This document shows, in pieces, positions 1 to 10,500 of a stretch of DNA of 20,657 nt. The stretch spans positions 275,534-296,190 of the forward strand of contig WELA01005293.1 in the NCBI GenBank assembly GCA_009602735.1, in the 5' to 3' direction. The translations under genes and the position numbers were made by a program. Source of the stretch: Mesotaenium endlicherianum. Taxonomy: Eukaryota; Streptophyta; Zygnematophyceae; Zygnematales; Mesotaeniaceae. The notes under the pieces were generated by a model, which worked only from the letters and a program-made list of their open reading frames with translations, was not told where the DNA came from and searched no databases. Within the stretch, counting starts at the first letter, position 1, and each line of letters begins with the position of its first letter.

Positions 1-2800
1 GGCCGAGGGAAGGGGAGGTGGAGGAGGGAAAAGGGAAACGCGGTGGGAGGGGGGGACTGGATTTGGGGGGGGGGTAAATGATTTGGGGAGGGCAATGAGC
101 AAAGGGCTGGCCAGTATGTTGTAATGAGAGGGTGTCTCTAAAGATGAGACAAGGGTTGTGTTTGCATTTTTGCAAGGGGGAGATTGATTGCTTATCATTA
201 CTTTAGGCAAGCCCACCGACGTAGTTGAGTTTTATCAATTTGGGCCGTAATATATGGCGGACATCCCTTGCGAGGGGTAAAAGTTCAAAAATAGCACTAG
301 GTAGTCGTGTTTCAAGCAGTGGGGTAGAACCATGGGAGCGTCTCGATGTATGGCTGGTCCATTCAGGATGCGCTGTCACCGCCATTTCGCATTGCATGAT
401 GAGGCTCCTTATTTGGCGCAATAGTGACTCGCAATTGCAGCTTGTGCCCGCCGCCTGGGCCAAAGTGAGCTAGGGTACTCAAAGGGCATACTGGCACCTT
501 CTCTTGCTGTGTGCACGCCTTTCCTTCGTCAGGGGCCGCCGGAAATGTGTAGCGCTAGTTATGACTGGCGGGAGAAGCATACGAGTGGCGGCTCATAGAC
601 CAGTGTTGAAAGTGGACTTCCATTGAGGATGCTATTGTCTCTAGTGATGAGGTTACTGACATGTAGGTTGTTGAGGAACATGTACACAAAGTTGCGTAGC
701 TATACACGGACGTTCAGGCGTTGCTTTAGCCGCTTCGGAAGTGCTGCGGAGGCCGGCCTGGATCAAATTGTTATTTTCTTACTAATTAGTGCAGTTGGTA
801 GTCGTTTTACAACAAATAGAGATTGTAATAACGAGCTCCAGCCACCAAATGTGAGAATAAGCAGTCATGTTATTGATTGGGCTATGCCTGGTCTAGTGGG
901 AGGAAGAGAAGCCCACGCTCAAATCTACAGGCCTTTGTAGAACAAGTTCTTGGGAAAGGTAGGCAAAAGAAACATTTACAAGAACATATTCCAGGCAACA
1001 GCGCTTCAGGGGGACTAGCAAGCTAGCTTATTAGCGAAGGCATGAAGCTCAGCACCCCTGCATGATCGGGTCTTTAGCATCTTCAGAAACCAGCTTGCGA
1101 GTGGGCTGAACCTTGAAGGCACTTGAGTGGTCAGTCAATGATGACGTATGGCATTTTCCTCTTATGATTGGCTAGGCGAGCGCACTGTAGGGAATTAGTC
1201 AACGTGGGCCACCCGCACGCCTTCTTCATATGTTTGTCTTTGCATGTAGTCGCAAACTTATCCCTAAGCGGTTAAAGCATTGGCGTAAAAATACTAGGGA
1301 ATAAAGAAGCTAGTAGTTAAATTCAAACAGGCCACCACTATCTGTTGGCTACATCAAAGACACCTTCTATTAGTGTTTCCCTCCGCTTCATGCACCCCTT
1401 TGCACCAGCTTTGTGCATGCTTGCGCTTGTTGAGTCAATAGGTGGCATTAAGGTTCATTTTCAGGCAAATTTAGGGGCATTTACATTGAAGAGGAGAATG
1501 CAAATGAGTATCTTGTTGTTTAAGTAAACGAAAAATAAGGGTGTCGTTTTCTATCATATTCACGTCAAGGCCACTGGAATACATTGCTCTTATTTGATGT
1601 CGTCGTTCTCTGGTGGCTTAGTTTCGCTTATGCACGTGCTTAGAAGCCAGTGCAGCTAGATCCTTAGAAATGTAAGTTATACCAAAGGTGCGCACGTAGA
1701 TACTAAAAGATGTCAGGCTTGTCCTTTGAAACACACATTATAAAAAAGGATGTGCACACCATGGTGCGAGCCAGCCTGCCATTCCACTCTTGGGAGGTGA
1801 AGGGCATGTCATCCATCAGATGGAATATCATGAAGTAATTTATGTGTTGCCCAACGAACAACACAACATGGATACGAATATGTGACGCAATATGTGCACA
1901 CAACCTTGTCGTTGCCACGTCCAGCTGCACATGATCTGCACACGTGGCAACTACCTAAGATACATGCAAGTGGGCGCAGCACAACTGCAGATGTAAGCTG
2001 ATGCATGCACTGGCCTGGTTGCGCCTGAATAAGCTTCAGCACCGTGAATCTAGTTGCGTGCAACCAGGTAGACCTAGATGGAGCGCACCTGTTGAACGCA
2101 CCAAACACGATTGGGTTTGCCTGGATCACGGATGCACTCATTGTACAACTGGCATAATTGAACACTGGCAGCAATGGAATCTGGGGGGTGTGTCACTTAT
2201 ATCCAGCAGCACCAAATGCAACTGAACACAGCTGGCTCCGTCAGCAAAAGCACGCCAGCTGGGGAAACTGTGAGCAAGGAGAACATACAGTGAAGTTGAT
2301 ATCGATATGCTTTCGTTTGTTTGTGCAAAAGTCGTAGAAGTATACGAGCGCAAGACGTACAATTCACGGCGCTAGAAAACGGCGCGGCCCAACTTCGGCA
2401 GTACACATTTGCCTCGAGAGCCGTATATGTCAGGCTGTTGTAGCGCCAAATGATGTCCGGAACTGCCAACTCTACGAGTGCAGCTGCAACCCGCCCCCGC
2501 TGCAGCTGCTGCTGCTGCAGGCAGATGGATGTGGGAGGTCCATGCCACTTGGCGTCGCCTGCGCGCAGCTGGTGCTGGTCCTGCTCGTGACCGGAACTCG
2601 CGTCAAGAACAAGCTTGCCAATCTTCTTTGCACTGTGCCAAGCTGTGACTGCGAGAGCTGGCGAGAATGGCTGGGCAAAGACCCTCACATACGCGTGCCG
2701 TAGCACTCGCAAGAACTCTACACTGCTGCTGCTGCTTCGCGCAAGGGCATGCGTGGTGCGCAGACCCCCACTGGACCTCAGAAGGAGCACGCTAGCTGGC
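1..2800. other. Intergenic stretch, no supported gene
   Basis: I find no recognisable protein family, RNA gene or repeat array here. The first 80 bases are G-rich (several G runs of 5-8). Beyond that the DNA is of mixed composition, with only short open frames on both strands that look like chance. It contains no copy of the GCCANNTGGC motif that marks the gene-bearing parts of the window. A 210-codon open frame on the minus strand (2829-2197) and a 174-codon one on the plus strand (2615-3139) overlap the right end, but neither shows a family motif. They are more likely S2P 3' flank and noise than genes. Confidence 0.5.
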
Positions 2801-3020
2801 ACGATGTCCGATGCCGGCCAGGATCCCAACTGCGGCGCCAGCTGGCGCAGCCTGCACCGGAATCACGTCAACCAGCGCAACTGGGCACAACCAGAAACGG
2901 GAAGCACCACGCTGCCGACACGCCAGCTGGCAGAGGCTGATACGGAAGTGTACGGAAGGAAGCACGCCCGCTGGCGCCAGCTGGTGCCAGCTGGCGGCGC
3001 GGGCAGCCGAGTCCCAGAGG

Positions 3021-3212
3021 CTACGCCGCTGCCCTGCCGGGCGGCGGGCGCCAGAGGGTGTCAAGGAGGGACGGGACGAGGCCAGCAAGGAGGAGCACCG
3101 TGCCGCAGGAGAGGACACCTGTTGCCACGGTGCCCCTGACACGCGCCGTCGCGCGAGGGAGCGCCAGCACGAGCGCGGCGCGCACAATGGCCTCCCCGTC
3201 CAGCAGGAACAC
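3021..3212 (-). CDS. S2P: S2P exon 9, LDG motif, last helix and stop
   Basis: It begins VFLLDGEAIVRAAL. The Asp (codon 3200-3198) in LDG is the third zinc ligand of the M50 family (LDG also in human S2P). A hydrophobic helix, GVLSCGTVLLLAGLVPSLLD, and a short Arg/Pro tail end at TAG 3023-3021. The acceptor is drawn at TCCAG|GTG. However, the NxxP that normally lies immediately before this motif is found just upstream in another frame, so the true 5' boundary is uncertain. Confidence 0.8.
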   Translation of the reverse strand: MFLLDGEAIVRAALVLALPRATARVRGTVATGVLSCGTVLLLAGLVPSLLDTLWRPPPGRAAA

Positions 3213-3761
3213 CTGGACACGTGTTGCACAGCCAGGGCAGCCAACGGACAGGCGCGTTTGCCCTTTGCACGCCCATCAGACCGATAGCTGTTTTCGAACA
3301 AGCAATGTAGGAGTTGCAAGAACATCACAACAGGCTGCGTCCGCCCCTGTTGGCCCCAATAGACTCAGATGCCCACAAACTGGCCCAGCTGGCAAGAGGA
3401 GAGCGTGTACACATGGAATTGCTGACCCGTATTGCTTGCTTCCCCCCTGCCAGCTGGCAAGAGGAGCCGCTCTGCTTTGCACCCAAGAACACGCGCTTGA
3501 CCTCATTAAACTCACAATCGGGAGGCAGCGCACGCCCCTCCCTCTAAGAGCCAGTGAGCTTCTCTTGTAAGCAGAGGAAGTACAGCGGAGTGCCCCCCCC
3601 CCTGCTGTGTCTATCAGGTGTCTACCCCGTACCCATTCAGGCTAGTACTCAAGGGGACAGCTGGCAGACGTCACACGAGCGCTTCTAGGGTCTAGGTCCG
3701 CGTCTGCACGCTTCTGAGCATGTGAGCGTGTGTGGGTTTGTGTGGGTGGGTGGGTGCGTGC

Positions 3762-3857
<96 letters not shown>

Positions 3858-4486
3858 CTTTAATGCTCTCTGCGCGTGTGGGTGGGGGTGTGAGGCGGCA
3901 GGTTTGTGAGCGAGGACAGACTGGGGGGGGNCGTGGAAGGTGTAGAGCAGCAGCCGCTCCACCACAGCAGGCAACGCCACAGGGCCTGCGTTCCTGGGCA
4001 CCCACTGGAGAAGATTTGACGCCCCAAACGATTTTCCCACCAGCGGCAGAGGCCTGGCCCGGTACTCCGAGAGCTCCAGGGATGCGCCAAGTGTTGCCAC
4101 GTCGCCCACGTACACCAGGAAAGGGTCATCCTCGCTGGCGGCGTCGGCCGTGCCTGATGAGCCAGGTGGCGGTGAGGACGTGCCAGGTGGCAACAGCAGG
4201 GGCGGACGCTGACGCGCAGGTGAGCTATAGGAGAACGCCAGCTTGACTAGTAGCACCCCGGGCGGCAGATCCGCAACCACACAGACCTCATTCTGCACTC
4301 AGCCCCCCAAAGTGTACTAATATGATTCAAAAAAACAAACAAGCCGAAACTTGAGCAGCTGCCACATCAGCCTCCTCCAGCCAGGTGCGCTGTCGGGCAG
4401 CACTAGGTTCCACCTGGAGCTCAGAGAAAGCACATACTCTCTCTTCCAAAAAGGCAACCCAGACCAACACTTCATGCTCACACACA

Positions 4487-4517
<31 letters not shown>

Positions 4518-7500
4518 GCACGCAAACTTGCACGCTCACTAACGCTCTACCATCAACATAATCCTGAAATCCCACTTCCAATGCATATGCAACAGAAGCA
4601 CCAAGTTCGGAGCTGCAAGCATTACCTCCCGCCCCCTCCCCCTCACCTTGCCAGCACACGCGCCTGCAGCCCTCGCGGCCCCTACTCCCCAGCTGGAGGC
4701 ATTGTGAGCCTGTCCCCAGCCAGCGCCGCACCTGGAGGAGCCCCCCCTCCCCTGCAGCAGCAGCACGTGCCTGGGCCGCATACAGAACAACCCTCCCCCC
4801 TTTCCCACCCCCCTCCCTTGCCCTCCCCAGCTCAATCCTCCCGCTCCTCGCCCTAGCCCTCCTTGCGCCCTGCCCCGCACTTGCCCTCCCTGCCCCTGCG
4901 TCGCCTCCTCCTCTCCGTCCTCCTCCTCCTCCTCACCCCCCGGGGCCACCACTCGGAAGAGAAGCTCCCCGTTAGCGCAACTCTTCCTGGCTGTTGCGCC
5001 GCTCAGGGTGCTCCCCATGCCCCCGCTGCTCTCCCTTCCTGCCGCCTGCCCTTCCCGCCCCGGCAGCTGCTGCAGGTTTCCGTCATTCTCCTCTTGCAAG
5101 CTGCGGGCGTGGACGTGCGTGTGCTCGCTCTTGCGCTGCCACCTGCCGCGAGCTGCGTCCCCACGCTGCCGTCTTCCGTCATCAAAGAAGCCGCCTTGTC
5201 TGCCGCCCGGTCCTTCGTTTGCGCCTCGCCCTGCCAGTCCTTCGGCCGCCCGGCCCTTGCCTGCCTCGGCCTCTTGAAGCCTGCGCTCAGCGGACTCCTC
5301 TGCATCCGCCACCTCAGCACTGCCAACACAGTAGCCCCGCACGTCTGGCCACAATGGACCCCCAGCTCCCACCTGCCGCGTGGCGCTGCCAGCTGGCAGA
5401 CGACGAGGAAGCGCCTCAGTCGCATTGCCACCTGGCAGCATTGCATGCTGTTCTCCTGGCCTACCTGAACCCCCTAGTCCATGTGAGCTGTCCTCGTCAT
5501 TCCGTGTCACAAGGGAGCTGTCCTTACCACCACCTTCGGGGCTGCCAGCTGTCACAAGGAGCGGGGCCCTTGTGCTGATGTGGGGCTGCTGCAGCTCGGT
5601 CAAAGCCGCAACCCAATCTTGGCCGCTGCATATGCGCCGGTCATCAAGGGCCGTGATCACGTCGCCCGCCCGCAGATGCAGGTGGAAGGGCGAGGTCGCC
5701 GGGACACCTGTCACCTGCACCCGTTGCCTCATCAGCAAACAGCAGAGAGCAGATGTAAGAAGACGGCAAGCCTCTTCCTGCTTCTTGTGGCCCCCACCTC
5801 AACAGCATGTCGGAGTCGGGACTCCAGCCTGCCAACTGTCACCACACAAAGGGAGCCACTGGATGCACCTTGGCGGATACGCCTCTGAATCCTCAAATTC
5901 AAAATGAGCAAAGATCCAAGTCTATGTCCCTCCGTTTTGTGCATATCGTAATATGAAAAATCCTTCAGCGTCGACAAAAAGGCCCAGTGTCTGCGGAGCT
6001 CCGTGGGCTTGACAGGTGTCGTCGCACCGTTGCTGCAAGTAATGAGAGCTCTGTATGCGCAAGGCACAGCGAGCCGGAGAGAGGCACGTGACAACGCCAT
6101 CTGGACCTACCGGAGGGCAGATAGCCAGCCAGCGCGTGAGCTCGCCACATGGCAGGGCAGGCAGGTGGGCTCTCTCCCTGAGCATCTGCTGTGAAGCTGC
6201 GCCTGCTGGCCTGTTGTTTCTGAAAATGAAGGAGCCTTGTGGCGTGAGGGGCTGTACTGGCCGCATCGAAGCCCCATGTTGCAGAATCTACCTCCCATTT
6301 CTTCTCTTTTTCTCCCTCCCCTCTTCTCCCTCTCCCTCTCCCTCTATCTCACAGACGTGATCGTACGCCTTGATACATTGTGTGTAAGTTATTGTCAGGC
6401 CGTATGCGTGGGTGTCTTTGATGGTTTGCGCTTGTGTGTGCGTGCACGTGTGAAAGTGCACGAGTGGCCAGAGAAACAAACAAATATCCGCACGAGCACG
6501 CCTCAGTACTTGAACGGAGTCTGCACGTGTGTGCAGCCGTACACAGAGGGAAGAGGAGAAAGGAGAGAAGGCAGAAGGGAGGGAGGAAGAGGAGGCTGAG
6601 GTCAAGGGGGTGCGGAAAAGGAGGGGGGGGGGGAGGAGGGCGTGGGGGTAAAGTGTCCTCACAGTGAGGCCTGATCCGCGGGAATAGAGGGGAAGCAGCA
6701 GCAGAGGTAGCAGCACCAGGACCACCTGGCATCCAGCGCAGACCTGCAACTTGCCAGCTGTTGCCCGATGAGAAGCCGCCAGGTGGCACGCAGTAGTACG
6801 AGCGAAAGGCGATCCGGGCGCAATCCATCACGACAGAGAAGAAGATGGGCCTTCTGCAATGGGCCTCTTCTTTGCATGCCTTGCCAGCTTTCTCTCTCCT
6901 CCGGTGCCCTAGATGCCCCCCGCGGGGGAGGGAGGGAGGGAGAAAGGGGGGGCACGTCCGCGGCACAGATGTGCCAGAATGCCAGGGCAGGGCATGAGAG
7001 TTTCCGCGTTCGGTGCTCAGTCTCGTAGCGGTAGCAGCTGAGGAAGTAAATCCACCAAAACCACCACCACCACCACCACCACCAGCACCAGCACAGCAGC
7101 CCCAGCAGCAACAGCAGTAGTCCCAGCAGCAGGGAGGAGGAGAAGGAGGAAGAAAAAGGTAAGCAGGCAGAGTGCCAGGCACAACGAAGTGCTGAGAGAG
7201 GCGCTGATNTCTAACATGTTATTGTTCTTCGCCTCTCAGTGAAGCTCCTCCCTTCTCTCAGGAAAGTCGAGGGAAATGCTCCGTGCATTCCCTTCCGTAT
7301 CGATACTGTATTATTGGTAGATCACAAATTCCGCACTGAAACAGGAGAAATAATATGGTGACACACAGACTCAGTAAAGCAAAGAGGAGAGCGAGAATGT
7401 TGCGCTCTGAGGGCGCCAGGTGGCAAAGAAGTGAAAACCATTTCAGAGGGGAGCGTAAGCTCACAACACAGTTGTGCCACACCCCGGCGCAGAATATCCG

Positions 7501-10500
7501 CAGCGCTCGAAGGGGGGGCAGCGCGTCCAAGGCCTCGCCACAGAGCGCCACGTAGGCGCCCGGGAAGAAGAGGGCGGCAAACAGGGCCACCTTCTGCGTC
7601 CTCACGCCCTCGCTGCCACGTGGCAATCACAGCACGGCAGCGGAAATGCGGCAGTCTGTACGCATGAGCCTGCATGCGTGCATACATGCGTGTGTGCGCG
7701 CGTGCGCGCCCGTGTGTGGCAGAACCAGCAGCAGCAGCAGCGGCAGCACGCTCGAGAATAAGCTTATCAAATTCCAGGACATCACCCCCAGTGCTGCGAC
7801 ACGCGCACGCGGGCAGAACTGAGGGAGGGGGCATTCAACTTGCCAGAGCCGAGCGATGGAAACCAAAGAGACCTCGGGAGGGAGGCGAATGCCTGCGCTC
7901 CCGCTGCACGCGCTCTTTTCAACTCGTGCACTCCTACACTGCCATACTCCTATACCCCCATTCCTCTACTCCCATGTGTCTCGACTCCTAACTCCTAACC
8001 TTGTGAAAACACCCCTCGACCCCCGGGCAGCATGGGCAGCCCAAGTCCCTAACAGCTGGTAGGTGTGTTGGCGGCCTCGCATCCTCCCTTGATTCACGCC
8101 TGCCAGGTGTCAGTCAGGGGTGTTGCAAGCGCTGACCTGGCAGCAGCGAGGGCGTGGCCCGCCTCGTGGGCGGCCATGCCGACGGCGGTCCCCACGAAGA
8201 GGTAGCCCATGTGGCTCAGCGGCAGGTTGACACCTGGCACCTGCCACGCACGCATCCACACACGCACGAGTCTGCTCAGCTCACTTGCCGGTGAGAGATC
8301 GCCGATTGCAAACACCCGTGGCATCACAATGTAAGGCCGCTCGTACGACAGGTCATTCAGTTGAAGCCATTTGAATCAAGTCACTCATTCAGGGCAGCGA
8401 AATTGATAGATTGAAGTACTTCAATATTTATATTGATGTTGGCAACCGATGAAGTTTTGATTCCGATCGACGGAGATGCGGCGGGACAGGGCCCCCCTGC
8501 ACGTCGCGCCAGGTGTACATCTGCGCACCATTGCTCTCATGAGCGAGCGGCACGCATTCTCCTTCACCGGCACACGTGGATATGCACGTGCGTCACTGCG
8601 CTTTCTACTATGTAGGACATTTCTAGTTGGATGGTGAGTGCGTACCAATGAACGCACGTCGCGTGTAGTTGTTCAGATGAAAGTCCCATATTGAAGATGG
8701 CGTTTGACTGTGTTGCATGAAAATTTAACACAGATGCTTTACCCCCTTCACAAGCCGGCCAACTCAATACTCATCGGTCAAGGCCACAGGGTGGTGACAG
8801 GTGGCATACCACGGGCGTCAGGATGCGCTGCTGCTGGGTGCCAGCAGGCGAGGGCCCGCCGCCGCCGCCGCCACCGGCTGGCGGTGCCAGAGGAACCAGG
8901 CCGCGGGACGCGTCCCAGAGAAGAACCTGACCACATGCGACCACGCGGCAGGGCGCGCATGGGAGGGCTCAACAACGTATGTGGAAAATGAACAAGTATC
9001 TTGAAGCCTCGCCTTCTTGTTTCGGTTCAACGGCGTCGACAGAGCCAACGGGCCGCATGCGCCCCCCCTCTCCCTGAGGGGGAGGGGCTTTGCCAGCTGT
9101 CCCTGGGTCCGAGTATGTAGATGGCGGGGCAAGACTTGAGGTAAGGTAGAAATTAGAAACTCAAGGAAGGGTCTCAGTGTCGGGGTTTCGAGTTGAAAGT
9201 TTCTGTACAGGTGGCAGCCTGCCAGGTTTCCATGGGGCCTGTTCACACTCGGGGGGAGGGGGGGCTAGGTACAGACAGCGAAGCCAGCAGGGGCCTGTTC
9301 ACACTCGGAGGGAGGGGGAGGAGGGGGGGGCCTAGGCTGCAGACCAGAATGGAGGCCAGCATGCCGAGGGCGGCGAGCAGCGCACCAATCCCGAACCACC
9401 ACCTCAGCGCCCTGCTCCCCCGCCACGTCAGCAGCCACGTCAGCAGCAGCAGCAGCAGCAGCAGAGCAGGAGCAGTCATGCTCACGCACGCACTTATGCG
9501 CACGCAACACGCCCGGTTCAGCAGCCGCAGCAGCCGCGCAGCACACCGAGGCATGCAGGCAAGCACATGCACAACGCGCACAGACGATTCGCATGGGGTC
9601 ATGCGTTTGCGTTTTGAGGAGGCACATGCATGAATTGCGTACTGGGTATGCAAGCGTACGCAGAGGAGTTTCGCACGCGCGCACCCACGCGTGCACACAC
9701 GCACACGCGCACACGCGTGCGCGTAGGCACACACACGGTGAGAGGAGAAGAGTAGACGGAGACAGCTGCAAGCACGCACGCACGCACGCACGCACCCACG
9801 GAGGCACGCACGTGTGTGCGTCTGCACACATGCAAACGCGTGCGTACGTGCGCACGCATCAGGTCTCTGTGCCAGCCAGCTCTCCAGGTGGCAGTGGCTT
9901 TCAGCCCACATTCAGACTTTGCGAAAGGGGAAAAAGGGTGGGTGTGGGTGGGCCAGCTGGCGTGGCTGGGCAGCTGGCGCGGGTGGGCAGCTCATAGAGG
10001 AGCTTGGAGGAGTAAGCGGTGTGCGATCCAATGTAGCCCAGAGCAATTCTAGCACTCGCATAAGCACACGTTTAAATGACTAAGCATGTCCTGTCCCCAA
10101 CGGTGACACCTTCGGAGAAATCATGCCCATGCTCCCGGAGCCACAAGCGCGCGCGCGTACGCCCGCCCGCCCCAGAAGCCATCTCCCAGTGAGCCAAGTG
10201 TCGATCGCCTGCGGCCTGTCGCGCCCGGTGGTGCATGTGAGAGCCGCGCGGATGCTGCAGAGGCGGGTGCAAGCAGGCGCGCCTGGGTGCCACCTGTCGC
10301 GGCCAGGGAACCAAGAGCTAGGTGCTAGTGCTCTAACACCCGCACACGCGGAGGCTGAGAGTGCGAGGGTTTGGGATTTAGTGGAGAGGAGAGGAGAGGC
10401 CCAGTTAGGTGCCTAGAGGGGGACGGGAGTGGAGGGAGGGAGGAGGGACAGCCCCTTAGGGTTTCCCTCCTCTTCGCCATCTCACTCCCTCCCTCCCTTC

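Noticed and set aside
2197..2829. 210-codon minus-strand open frame downstream of S2P
   Set aside because: It has no family motif, no convincing splice partners and a composition that shifts along its length. It probably belongs to the 3' flank.
7017..7217. Hydrophobic poly-Leu/Val frame as a possible S2P helix
   Set aside because: It comes from CCA/CAG triplet repeats. No acceptor joins exon 5 in the right phase, while exon 6 at 6743 gives a gapless family match.
9265..9911. Cys/Ala/Arg-rich open frames upstream of S2P exon 2
   Set aside because: They are CACG/GCAC repeat translations. The frame of exon 1 joins exon 2 directly at 9411.
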